Positions 6,998 through 14,342 of a stretch of DNA of 22,961 nucleotides are shown here, in pieces. This stretch comes from Caryophanales bacterium UBA6449 (GTDB lineage Bacteria > Bacillota_I > Bacilli_A > RFN20 > CAG-288). Location of the stretch: NCBI GenBank assembly GCA_002437105.1, contig DJOB01000005.1, positions 52,621 through 75,581 on the forward strand, in the 5' to 3' direction. The translations under genes were made by a program, and so were the position numbers. The notes under the pieces were generated by a model. It made no database searches. It had not been told where the DNA came from and saw nothing but the letters and a program-made list of their open reading frames with translations. How positions within the stretch are numbered: the stretch's first letter is position 1; every line of letters starts with the position of its first letter.

Positions 6998-7350
6998 ATC
7001 CTGCCTGAGCTGCTGATGGCACCTTCGTGTGTCATAGGAAAGTCCACGCTCGCGCCGCCTGTGATGGCGACAGTGATTGCGCCAGCGGAAGTCATGACGC
7101 TGGGCACCGGTCTAGGGAGCCGGTGACGGCATATTGGCAGGGTCTAAAGCTTCGGCCATGATCCTGTCAGCATAACGCTCCACAGAGACGAGTCCCCTGG
7201 GAAACCAGGGGGGTGAAACGCGGAAAGCCCCACAAGCGAGAAACCTAAATTTTGGTGAGGGAGGGACCGGTGTAGAAACGAATTCACCGGTTCAGCGGAA
7301 ACGCTAGATAAATTGCAGCTCTCGACAAAACGTGGCTTACAGGGCAGGGT
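6998..7350 (+). ncRNA. rnpB: RNase P RNA, bacterial type B
   Basis: Catalytic RNA of RNase P, which removes 5' leaders from tRNA precursors. P1 is formed by ATCCTGCC (6998-7005) and GGCAGGGT (7343-7350). Conserved regions are in order: the AGGAAAGTCCACGCT block near 7036, the ACGCGGAAAGCCCC block near 7217, GCGAGAAACCTAAATTTTGG near 7237, and ACAAAACGTGGCTTACAG near 7325. The GTCCCCTGGGAAACCAGGGG helix followed by GTGAAACGCGG and AAATTTTGGTGAGGG is the type B pattern of Bacilli. At about 350 bases it is somewhat shorter than B. subtilis (about 400). The exact mature ends are inferred from P1. It lies between gpsB and pgsA. Confidence 0.93.
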
Positions 7351-7366
7351 AAGTCCCTATTTTTTT
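7341..7366 (+). terminator. Weak terminator after rnpB
   Basis: AGGG (7346-7349) can pair with CCCT (7355-7358) around TAAGT, and seven T residues follow (7360-7366). The stem is only 4 bp and uses bases that also belong to the P1 helix, so hairpin and P1 are mutually exclusive. Partial read-through into pgsA, whose start is only 22 bases away, seems likely. Confidence 0.45.
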
Positions 7367-7387
7367 AGAGTGGAAAAATCTATATAT

Positions 7388-8098
7388 ATGAAGGCAAAGT
7401 GGTTCAATACCCCGAATCGGGTGACTATCTCGCGCATCCTTCTCTCCCTGATTCTATTCGTCCTGCTGTCGGTGCCTCTGTTCGTGGCACCGGAGAAGCT
7501 GATCCTTATCCCTACGACGCACATCACGGTTCTCGATCTCGTCTGCTTCGTCTTCTTCATCGCGCTGGGGGCGACCGATGGGGTCGATGGACACCTGGCG
7601 CGGTCCACTAATCAGGTGACCGATCTGGGCAAGGTCCTCGATCCGCTGGCGGATAAGATGCTCGTCGATGGCACCATGGTACTCCTCTCCGCGCGGTCGC
7701 CCATGCTCTTACCTCCCCTCTTCACCGTCCTATTCATCTGCCGGGATCTGCTGGTCGATGGGGTGCGCATCATGTGCGCCTCCAAGGGGCACGTGGTCGC
7801 CGCCAATATGTGGGGCAAGGTGAAGACGGTCATGGAGATGGTGCTGATCCCCATAGTCATCATCCGCGGTTTCCCCTTCAGCTATCTGGATCGCTATCTG
7901 TCGCCCACCGAGTTTGGCGCCTGGGGCACTGAGGTCGCGGATCAGCTCTCCTACCAGGGGGAGCTCTCCGCAATGGTGTTCTGTCTGGTGCTGGGCGTCG
8001 CGACGCTCGTGCTCTCGCTGGTCTCCGGAGGCATCTACATCTATCGCGGTCGCTATGCGCTGATCGGCGATGGTTCCGATCATCGGGAGGATAAGTAG
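7388..8098 (+). CDS. pgsA: CDP-diacylglycerol-glycerol-3-phosphate phosphatidyltransferase
   Basis: Membrane enzyme that makes phosphatidylglycerophosphate from CDP-diacylglycerol and glycerol-3-phosphate, the committed step to phosphatidylglycerol. The complete CDP-alcohol phosphotransferase motif is present in residues 64-89: D64, D67, G68, A71, R72, G81, D85 and D89. About five to six hydrophobic segments span the 236-aa product. ATG 7388 is chosen because MKAKWFNTPNRVTISR matches the family N-terminus; the frame extends upstream into rnpB, which is not translated. The ribosome site (GAGTGG, 7368-7373) is weak. It is followed without spacing by cinA and then recA, the usual Bacillota order. 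Confidence 0.93.
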   Translation: MKAKWFNTPNRVTISRILLSLILFVLLSVPLFVAPEKLILIPTTHITVLDLVCFVFFIALGATDGVDGHLARSTNQVTDLGKVLDPLADKMLVDGTMVLLSARSPMLLPPLFTVLFICRDLLVDGVRIMCASKGHVVAANMWGKVKTVMEMVLIPIVIIRGFPFSYLDRYLSPTEFGAWGTEVADQLSYQGELSAMVFCLVLGVATLVLSLVSGGIYIYRGRYALIGDGSDHREDK

Positions 8099-8593
8099 AT
8101 GGCTCAGCTGGATGAGGGGATACTCAATCTGGTCCGTCTGGTCAAGGGCGTGATGGGCGAGAGGAGAGAGACGCTCTCCTCCTGCGAGAGCTTGACCGGC
8201 GGACTATTCGGGGCCTATATCTGCTCCGTGCCGGGCGCGAGCGATTTCTATCGGGGAGGCGCTATTACCTACTGCGACAGCGTGAAGAACCGGTTGGGGG
8301 TCTCCGCCGAAGTGCTGAAGACCAAGACGGCGATCTCCGGCGAGTGCGCGGAGGAGATGGCACTGGCCGCTGCGAGATTTACCGATTCCGACTGGTGCGT
8401 CTCGTTCACCGGCAACGCCGGCCCGACCGCGCAGGACCACGCTCCGGTCGGCTGCGTGTTCATCGGTGTCGCCTACCATGGTAGAGTCAAGGTGTCTCGG
8501 CTGCAGCTCGAGGGGGAGAGGAACGACCTGCGCCTCGAGTGCGTCCGGGAGGGCTTGCGGCTTCTCTGTCACGCGTTAGCGGATGCAGCATAG
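8099..8593 (+). CDS. pncC: CinA C-terminal domain protein (nicotinamide-nucleotide amidohydrolase)
   Basis: Matches only the C-terminal amidohydrolase domain of CinA (164 aa). That domain deamidates nicotinamide mononucleotide to nicotinate mononucleotide for NAD recycling. CESLTGGLFG corresponds to the usual AESCTGGLL, GGAITYCDSVKNRLGV to the central helix region, and FTGNAGPTAQ to TGIAGPGGG. The sequence is divergent at several of these points (the second Gly run is lost), so activity is likely but not certain. The N-terminal molybdopterin-binding-like domain found in full-length Bacillus CinA is absent. GGGAGG (8085-8090) supports the ATG directly after the pgsA stop. The place before recA is the classic cinA site. 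Confidence 0.85.
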   Translation: MAQLDEGILNLVRLVKGVMGERRETLSSCESLTGGLFGAYICSVPGASDFYRGGAITYCDSVKNRLGVSAEVLKTKTAISGECAEEMALAAARFTDSDWCVSFTGNAGPTAQDHAPVGCVFIGVAYHGRVKVSRLQLEGERNDLRLECVREGLRLLCHALADAA

Positions 8594-8646
8594 TAGGTGA
8601 GCCGAAACCCAGGCAGCGGGGATATATCAAAGTGGAGGATGGCGAA

Positions 8647-9723
8647 ATGGCTGGAACTAAGAATAATGCTCCGAAGGAATCCTTGGATGCGGGGGCGAAT
8701 CTCGCGGCGCAGCGCAAGGTCGATGTGCAGCTGGAATCTACTCTGAAGGAGATCGAGCGGGCCTATGGAAAAGAGGCGGTGATGCGCCTCGGCGATCGGC
8801 CGGCGACGGATGTCGGGGTGATCTCGACCGGTTCGCTGCTGCTGGATGCGGCCCTGGGAGTGGGTGGCTTCCCCAAGGGGAGGATCATCGAGATCTTCGG
8901 TCCCGAATCATCCGGTAAGACGACGCTGGCCCTCGAGGCGATAGCGCAGGTCCAGAAGAATGGCGGTCGGGCTGCCTTCGTCGATGCCGAGCACGCAATC
9001 GATCCGGAGTACGCGGCTGCGCTCGGTGTGGATACCGACAACCTCATCCTCTCGCAGCCCGATTACGGCGAGCAGGCGCTCGATATCGTCGACATGCTGG
9101 CTAAGGGTGGTGCGTTCGATCTGATCGTGGTGGATTCGGTCGCCGCCCTCGTTCCGAAGAGCGAGCTCGATGGTACCCTGTCGGATCAGAGCGTGGGACT
9201 CCAGGCGCGGTTGATGTCCAAGGCGCTGAGAAAGCTGGCGGGACAGCTGAACAAGTCGAACTGCACCGTCATATTCATCAATCAGCTGCGCGAGAAGGTC
9301 GGCGTGATGTTCGGAAATCCTGAGACTACCACCGGTGGTCGCGCTCTGAAGTTCTACGCTTCGGTGCGGCTCGATATCCGCCGGGGAGAGACCATCAAGG
9401 ATGGCGATACGATCATCGGGAACGGCGTCACCGTCAAGGTGGTGAAGAACAAGGTCGCACCTCCCTACCGGATCGCCAAGCTGCAGATGATCTACGGTCA
9501 GGGCATATCGCACGAGCGGGAGATCGCTTCGCTCGCCCTCGGCTACGGTCTGATCAAGAAGTCGGGATCCTGGTTCTCCTACGGGGATCAGCGGCTGGGT
9601 CAGGGAGTGCCGGCCATGCTTAACTTCCTGCGCGAGAATCCAGATACGGCGAAGACCATCGAGGAGACGGTCCGGGAGAATCTCAAGTCAGGTGTGGCTT
9701 ACGACGCCAAGGCGATGCTCTAG
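8647..9723 (+). CDS. recA: Recombinase RecA
   Basis: ATP-dependent strand-exchange protein and co-protease for the SOS response. From ATG 8647 it has 358 aa, a normal length. Walker A is GPESSGKT (85-92), Walker B lies in FDLIVVDSVAALVP, and loop L2 is marked by FGNPETTTGGRALKF. The conserved block GVMFGNPETTTGGRALKFYA is intact. The start is set by GGAGG (8634-8638); upstream in-frame codons overlap cinA and are not conserved. I see no LexA/DinR-type box (GAAC-N4-GTTC) in the 53-base gap after cinA. Transcription ends at a strong hairpin. Confidence 0.98.
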   Translation: MAGTKNNAPKESLDAGANLAAQRKVDVQLESTLKEIERAYGKEAVMRLGDRPATDVGVISTGSLLLDAALGVGGFPKGRIIEIFGPESSGKTTLALEAIAQVQKNGGRAAFVDAEHAIDPEYAAALGVDTDNLILSQPDYGEQALDIVDMLAKGGAFDLIVVDSVAALVPKSELDGTLSDQSVGLQARLMSKALRKLAGQLNKSNCTVIFINQLREKVGVMFGNPETTTGGRALKFYASVRLDIRRGETIKDGDTIIGNGVTVKVVKNKVAPPYRIAKLQMIYGQGISHEREIASLALGYGLIKKSGSWFSYGDQRLGQGVPAMLNFLRENPDTAKTIEETVRENLKSGVAYDAKAML

Positions 9724-9731
9724 AGAAGATG

Positions 9732-9755
9732 GGTGCACGCGAGTGCACCTTTTTT
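9732..9755 (+). terminator. Intrinsic terminator after recA
   Basis: GGTGCAC (9732-9738) and GTGCACC (9743-9749) form a perfect 7-bp stem with a GCGA tetraloop, followed by six T residues (9750-9755). It ends the pgsA-pncC-recA transcript 8 bases after the recA stop. Confidence 0.95.
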
Positions 9756-9820
9756 CATACCTTCGTCGCCCGCTCGCCCACCTCTCAGCGCTTTCAGGTG
9801 GTGAGAGCGGGGAAAGAGCC

Positions 9821-9966
9821 TATAATTAAAATGTGAAATAAAATTCACTGCAAGATAGAACCGCCGGGATGGCGCTCGATATACGGATTATCCGATCCTC
9901 TCTCTCATCGATCTGCAGGTCTAGAGGGTGCTCTCTTGGCGTGGTAGGCTAAGAAAGGTTTTTGGT
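9821..9966 (+). promoter_or_regulatory. Promoter and long structured leader of rny
   Basis: A perfect -10 box TATAAT lies at 9821-9826, but no good -35 box is found 16-18 bases upstream. Transcription would start near 9833, giving a leader of about 134 bases. GTGAA (9833-9837) and TTCAC (9844-9848) form an inverted repeat right at the predicted start. CGGAT (9884-9888) and ATCCG (9890-9894) form a second. Upstream, 9769-9812 holds several overlapping inverted repeats, such as CCCGCTC with GAGCGGG and CTCTCA with TGAGAG. The leader may carry regulation of RNase Y, which is inference. Confidence 0.5.
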
Positions 9967-11670
9967 ATGGATAGAAATACTGCAATAGCGGTCATATCCA
10001 TCCTGGCTGTGCTGGTGGTGCTGGTGGGAGCGGGCTGTTTCGTTTTGGCTAGCTTCCTCGTCCGCCGAAAGGCCCGGATGGCGAAGACCGATGCCGATTC
10101 GATCGTGCGGGCCGCTAAGGAGGAGGCGGCGCACACTCTGAGCCAGGCGGATGAGGCGGCGGCCAGCGTGGCTCAGAAGTCCAAGGATGCCGCGGACATG
10201 TCGTTGAACAAGGCTCGGATGGAGGCGGATAACATCCGCACCTCCGCGCAGAATAGCGCACAGAAGATCCAGCTGGATGCCAAGTCTCAGGCGGACGAGA
10301 TCCGAGCGCAGGCGCGCGCAGCAGGAGACGACTATCTCGAGCAGAAGAGGAATGAGGTGGCGCAGGCGCAGCGCAAGCTGGACGAGCGCGACAATCAGCT
10401 CGATCGGCGCGACGCTGCGCTGGACGAGCGCGAGAAGAACCTCTCCAACCTGTCGGCTCAGATCGCCGATCAGAAGAGCCAGCTGGACCAGAAGGTGAAG
10501 CAGGTCGCTGATCGGGAGACCCAGATCGAGGCGGAGCTGACGCGGGTCGCTTCTCTCTCCATGGAGGAGGCGCGCAAGGAGGTCATGGCGGCGGCGGAGT
10601 CCCGTTCCGCCATGGAGGTGGCTGAGTACCTGAAGACGCAGCGGGACGATGCCGAGTACCGGGCCGAGGAGGAGGCGAAGACCATCCTCGCCAATGCGAT
10701 CGAGCGCTACTCGCAGGATGTGGCTATCGATCGGACCACGACGACCGTCAAGCTTCCCAACGACGATATCAAAGGAATGATCATCGGCCGCGAGGGAAGG
10801 AACATCAAGTCGCTGGAGTCCATCCTCGGCGTGGATATCCTCGTCGATGATACGCCCGAGGTCCTCTCCGTCTCCTGCTTCAATCCGATCCGGAGAGAGG
10901 TGGCGGTGCGCACCCTGCAGATCCTGATCAAGGATGGTCGAATCCAGCCGGGCAAGATCGAGGATACCTATAACCGGGTGGAAGCCGATCTGGATTCCGA
11001 GATCAAGAAGACTGGTGAGGAAGTCGTGATGAAGATGGGACTCCCTCGGATCAACAAGGATCTCTGCTACTACATCGGTCGGCTGAAGTTCCGGACCTCT
11101 TTCACGCAGAATGCGCTCGACCACTGCATCCAGGTCGGACAGCTGGCGGGAGCGATGGCGGCGGAGCTGGGACTCGATCAGACTTTGGCTAAGCGGTGCG
11201 GACTGCTTCACGATATCGGTAAGGCGGCTGACTTCGAGGTTGAAGGCAGCCACGTGGAGATCGGAGTGAGGCTGGCCAAGAAGTACGGCGAGCCCCCCGA
11301 GGTGATCTCCGCCATCGCTTCCCACCACGGCGATGCGCCCAAGAAGTACATCTACGATGAGTTGGTGGTGGCGGCGGACACCCTCTCCGCGGCGCGGCCG
11401 GGCGCGCGGTCCGAGACGATGGAGAACTACATCAAGCGGGTCCAGGGCATCGAGGATATCTGCAAGTCCTACGCTGGTGTCGCCAATTGCTACGCCCTGC
11501 AGTCGGGCCGCGATGTGCGGGTCATGGTGATGCCGGATAAGGTCGATGATAAGCAGATCATCCTTCTGGCCCAGCAGATCCGCGATCGGATCCAGAATGA
11601 GATGACCTACCCCGGAAACATCAAGATTACGGTCATCAGGGAGAATAGAGCCATTGAAATCGCTAGATAG
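9967..11670 (+). CDS. rny: Ribonuclease Y
   Basis: Membrane-bound endoribonuclease that starts bulk mRNA decay in Bacillota. The 567-aa product has an N-terminal membrane helix (about 5-33) and a long coiled coil rich in Ala, Gln, Asp and Arg (about 35-210). A KH domain with IIGREGRNIKSLE lies around 270, and an HD domain has the catalytic His415-Asp416 (LLHDIGKA). SHHGDAPKKYIYDELVVAAD completes the metal site. ATG 9967 is preceded by AAAGG (9954-9958); a GTG at 9928 is in frame but lacks a ribosome site. ymdB overlaps its end by 17 bases. The neighbourhood rny-ymdB-spoVS is conserved. Confidence 0.97.
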   Translation: MDRNTAIAVISILAVLVVLVGAGCFVLASFLVRRKARMAKTDADSIVRAAKEEAAHTLSQADEAAASVAQKSKDAADMSLNKARMEADNIRTSAQNSAQKIQLDAKSQADEIRAQARAAGDDYLEQKRNEVAQAQRKLDERDNQLDRRDAALDEREKNLSNLSAQIADQKSQLDQKVKQVADRETQIEAELTRVASLSMEEARKEVMAAAESRSAMEVAEYLKTQRDDAEYRAEEEAKTILANAIERYSQDVAIDRTTTTVKLPNDDIKGMIIGREGRNIKSLESILGVDILVDDTPEVLSVSCFNPIRREVAVRTLQILIKDGRIQPGKIEDTYNRVEADLDSEIKKTGEEVVMKMGLPRINKDLCYYIGRLKFRTSFTQNALDHCIQVGQLAGAMAAELGLDQTLAKRCGLLHDIGKAADFEVEGSHVEIGVRLAKKYGEPPEVISAIASHHGDAPKKYIYDELVVAADTLSAARPGARSETMENYIKRVQGIEDICKSYAGVANCYALQSGRDVRVMVMPDKVDDKQIILLAQQIRDRIQNEMTYPGNIKITVIRENRAIEIAR

Positions 11671-12448
11671 TCTCAGCGTCCTCATGCTCGGGGATGTGGT
11701 CGGCCGCGTCGGCCGCAAGTCGCTGGCGCGAGCGCTGCCGCTGCTCAAGGATCGGTACGATCCCGATGTGGTCATCGTCAACTGTGAGAATGCCACCCAC
11801 GGTCGCGGCTGCTCGCACGAGCACTATCTTGAGCTGTTGAAGGCCGGAGCGGATATTCTGACTTCCGGCAATCACTTCTACGATTCCAAGGATGTCTTCC
11901 GCGACTACGATTGGTCCAAGCTGGTGCGCCCGATCAACCTCGGTCCCGAGGCTCCTCTAGCGGGGGCGCGGACGTTCACCATCAAGGGGAAGACACTCAT
12001 GGTGATCAACGCCATCGGCTGTGCGGAGATGCAGGGTTACTACGAGCGGCCGCTGGTTGCGATCGATCGAGTGCTGAAGGGCGATTCCTCCGCCTTTCGG
12101 ATCGTGGATTTCCACGCGGAGGCGACGGGCGAGAAGATCTGCTCGGCCCGCTACCTCGATGGGCGGATCTCCCTCTTTGTCGGTACTCATACCCACGTGC
12201 AGACCAACGATGAGCGGATCCTGCCGCAGGGGACGGGATACATCTCCGACCTGGGGATGTGCGGACTCGATGAGAGCTGTCTGGGCGCCAGTCCGGAGCG
12301 GGCGGTCGCGAAGGTGGTGAACCTCGTTCCCCTGCCTCAGGAGTATCCCGACAACGGTCGGGGCCGCGTCGAGGGAGTCTTCGCCGTTCTCCGTCCCGGC
12401 TATCGGTGCGAATCTATCATCAAGGTTCGCGCCTTCGCTGAGGTCTAG
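11654..12448 (+). CDS. ymdB: YmdB family metallophosphoesterase (2',3'-cyclic nucleotide phosphodiesterase)
   Basis: Calcineurin-like phosphoesterase; B. subtilis YmdB hydrolyses 2',3'-cyclic nucleotides and affects RNA levels, biofilm and motility decisions. Metal-site motifs are LGDVVGRVGR near the N-terminus, NCENATHG, GNHFYDSKDV, DFHAEATGEK and GTHTHVQTNDERILP. GYISDLGMCG is a further YmdB hallmark. Length (264 aa) matches the family. The TTG at 11654 is chosen because the first beta strand (SVLMLGDVVG) must be included; ATG 11684 would remove it. AGGGAG near 11638 serves as ribosome site. It starts within rny, which implies coupled synthesis with RNase Y. Confidence 0.93.
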   Translation: MKSLDSLSVLMLGDVVGRVGRKSLARALPLLKDRYDPDVVIVNCENATHGRGCSHEHYLELLKAGADILTSGNHFYDSKDVFRDYDWSKLVRPINLGPEAPLAGARTFTIKGKTLMVINAIGCAEMQGYYERPLVAIDRVLKGDSSAFRIVDFHAEATGEKICSARYLDGRISLFVGTHTHVQTNDERILPQGTGYISDLGMCGLDESCLGASPERAVAKVVNLVPLPQEYPDNGRGRVEGVFAVLRPGYRCESIIKVRAFAEV

Positions 12449-12457
12449 CCGCCAGGA

Positions 12458-12485
12458 TTGAAAAATCTTTGAAAGATGATATATT
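12458..12485 (+). promoter_or_regulatory. Promoter of spoVS
   Basis: TTGAAA (12458-12463) and TATATT (12480-12485) are separated by 16 bases, each one mismatch from consensus. Transcription would start near 12492, about 24 bases before the spoVS ATG. The promoter makes spoVS independent of rny-ymdB. It resembles a housekeeping sigma-A promoter; I do not see a sigma-H pattern. Confidence 0.75.
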
Positions 12486-12515
12486 CTTTATCTCGGAAAG
12501 GGTTAACCACAGATT

Positions 12516-12872
12516 ATGCAAACACTTAAGGCCAGTTCAACCACGGTCATCCAGAAGCTCGCTGGATCGATCGCTATCAACATCCGCAGCGAGGGTGTTG
12601 TCACCGTTACTGTCGTGGGAGCTTCCGCTCTCAATCAGGCTGTCAAGGCCTGCATCGTCGCTCGTCGTTTCCTGAAGGATGACGGCAATTGCGACATCAC
12701 CGTTCAGCCTTCCTTCGTCCCCATCGCTTCCGATCGTCCTACCGACGGCGCCGAGCCTGTGACTGGCGTCCAGCTCCTCATCAAGAAGGCTCCTATCGAG
12801 CCTCTTCCCGAGGGTGCTACCGCCCCTGCTCCCATGGAGGTCCACGGAGCTCACGTCCCTGCTAAGAACTAG
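12516..12872 (+). CDS. spoVS: Stage V sporulation protein S homologue with a C-terminal tail
   Basis: Small Alba-like protein needed for late sporulation stages in Bacillus and also found in non-sporulating bacteria. Residues 1-88 align throughout with SpoVS (MQTLKAS start, VVGASALNQAVKACIVARRF core). The 118-aa product has about 30 extra residues rich in Pro and Ala at the end, absent from the 86-aa B. subtilis protein. Arg codons are mainly CGT (three of four), unlike neighbours that use CGG, CGC and AGG, which suggests high expression. It has its own promoter; GGAAAGGG ends about 13 bases before the ATG. A hairpin without T run (12878-12892) follows. Presence of spoVS does not prove sporulation. 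Confidence 0.93.
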   Translation: MQTLKASSTTVIQKLAGSIAINIRSEGVVTVTVVGASALNQAVKACIVARRFLKDDGNCDITVQPSFVPIASDRPTDGAEPVTGVQLLIKKAPIEPLPEGATAPAPMEVHGAHVPAKN

Positions 12873-12877
12873 TCGGG

Positions 12878-12892
12878 CAGAATCGAGTTCTG
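12878..12892 (+). other. Small hairpin between spoVS and miaB
   Basis: CAGAA (12878-12882) pairs with TTCTG (12888-12892) around a 5-base loop. It lies 5 bases after the spoVS stop and 4 bases before the miaB GTG. No T run follows, so it is probably not a terminator. It occupies the place where the miaB ribosome site would be and may restrain miaB translation relative to spoVS. Confidence 0.4.
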
Positions 12893-12896
12893 TAAA

Positions 12897-14342
12897 GTGA
12901 AGGAAACCGAGGTTGCCTCCGCTCCTGACCTGAAAGAGGCTAGGAAGCGGGGAAGGCTGGCCTCGCTCTCCAAGAGGGTGGCGGATGTAGATCCGTCCCC
13001 CTTTTTGATACAGTGGGGCGCGGGCAAGCACTATTACATCGAGACGTTTGGATGCCAGATGAACGTGCGGGATTCCGAGATCATCCAGGGCTTCTTGGAT
13101 CGGATCGGCATGACGCCGATTCAGGATGCGTCGCAGGCTGATCTGGCGATCTTCAACACGTGCGCGATCCGCGAGAATGCGGAGGAGCATCTTTGGGGTG
13201 AGCTGGGCCACATGAAGGCTTACGCTCAGGCGCGACCGGGGATGATCGTGGCGATTTGTGGCTGCATGATGCAGTTGGAGGTGCCGTTCAGAGCGGTTCG
13301 CGACCGCTATCCTTTTGTCAACCTTGTCTTTGGTACGAACAATGTCGACGCTCTCTATCCCCTGCTCGAGGACTGCGTGAAGAACCGTCACCGCGTGCTG
13401 CGCGTCGAGTCGAATCCCGGCGAGGTGGTGGAGGGTCTCCCCTCGACCAGGCAGGAACCGCATCGCGGATTCGTCAATATCACTTACGGCTGCGATAAGT
13501 TCTGCACCTACTGCATCGTTCCCTTCACCCGCGGCATGCAGCGCTCTCGCACCGCCGAGGAGGTGATCGCGGAGGTGCGGGATCTGGTCCGTCACCGCTA
13601 CAAGGAGGTGACCCTGCTGGGTCAGAACGTCTCCTCCTACGGCGCTGATCTGGAGGATAATCCCGATTTCGCCGAGCTGCTGCGGCTGGTCAGCGACACG
13701 AATATTCCGCGCATCCGCTTCATGACCTCGCACCCGCACGATTTCACCGATGAGGTCTTCGACGTGATGGCGGAGCGGAAGAACATCATGCCCTATCTCC
13801 ACCTTCCGATCCAGTCTGGCTCCGACCGGGTGCTCAAGCTGATGAATCGGTCCTACGATATGGCCAAGTACGACCACCTCGTCCAGCTGGTGCGGAAGAA
13901 GGTTCCCGACATCGCGCTCACGACCGATATCATCGTCGGCTTCCCTGGCGAGACCGAGGAGGATTTCCAGCAGACGTTGGCTGCGGTTCGCAAGTACCAG
14001 TACGATTCCTGCTTCACCTTCATCTTCTCGCCGCGCCCTGGCACTCCGGCCTACAACATGAAGAACAATGCGACCAAGGAGGAGATCCAGGATCGGTTCA
14101 ACCGCCTGGTGGATCTGACGGAAGCTATCGCCGCGGAGAAGGCCGCGCGGATGGTTGGACGGGTGGTCGAGGTGCTCTTCCTCCATCCTTCGCGGAAGGA
14201 TCGTTCCATGATGAGCGGCTACGATCCCTATCAGCACCTGGTGCATGTCAAGGGAGACGAGAGTCTCGCCGGGCAGATCAGGAAGGTGCGGATCCTCGAG
14301 TCGCACGTCCACTCCTTTATCGGCGAGCTGGTCGATGAATAG
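12897..14342 (+). CDS. miaB: tRNA-2-methylthio-N6-dimethylallyladenosine synthase
   Basis: Radical SAM methylthiotransferase that converts i6A37, made by MiaA, to ms2i6A37 in tRNAs reading codons that begin with U. N-terminal cluster cysteines are Cys53 (TFGCQMN), Cys89 (NTCAIRENAEE) and Cys123 (CGCMMQLEV). The radical SAM cluster is Cys199, Cys203 and Cys206 (CDKFCTYC). A TRAM domain ends the 481-aa product. The only start between the upstream in-frame stop and the conserved N-terminal segment PDLKEARKRGR is GTG 12897, and it lacks a clear ribosome site. The gene is in the same frame as spoVS, separated by its TAG and eight codons. Its end overlaps the next gene by 8 bases. Confidence 0.96.
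   Translation: MKETEVASAPDLKEARKRGRLASLSKRVADVDPSPFLIQWGAGKHYYIETFGCQMNVRDSEIIQGFLDRIGMTPIQDASQADLAIFNTCAIRENAEEHLWGELGHMKAYAQARPGMIVAICGCMMQLEVPFRAVRDRYPFVNLVFGTNNVDALYPLLEDCVKNRHRVLRVESNPGEVVEGLPSTRQEPHRGFVNITYGCDKFCTYCIVPFTRGMQRSRTAEEVIAEVRDLVRHRYKEVTLLGQNVSSYGADLEDNPDFAELLRLVSDTNIPRIRFMTSHPHDFTDEVFDVMAERKNIMPYLHLPIQSGSDRVLKLMNRSYDMAKYDHLVQLVRKKVPDIALTTDIIVGFPGETEEDFQQTLAAVRKYQYDSCFTFIFSPRPGTPAYNMKNNATKEEIQDRFNRLVDLTEAIAAEKAARMVGRVVEVLFLHPSRKDRSMMSGYDPYQHLVHVKGDESLAGQIRKVRILESHVHSFIGELVDE

Noticed and set aside
7313..7387. N-terminal extension of pgsA by 25 residues
   Set aside because: Those bases belong to the 3' part of RNase P RNA; the conserved protein begins at ATG 7388.
8539..8646. 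Upstream start for recA within cinA
   Set aside because: GGAGG before ATG 8647 and family length support the later start; the extra residues come from the cinA overlap.
8594..8646. LexA/DinR box before recA
   Set aside because: No GAAC-N4-GTTC-like sequence could be found in the gap.
9949..11796. 615-codon open frame on the - strand opposite rny
   Set aside because: It is the mirror of a clear RNase Y gene. Its product is rich in Leu, Arg, His and Asp, as expected from antisense of biased codons, and it shows no domain.
12878..12892. Hairpin after spoVS as an intrinsic terminator
   Set aside because: Only 5 bp and no T run; miaB would be left without a promoter.
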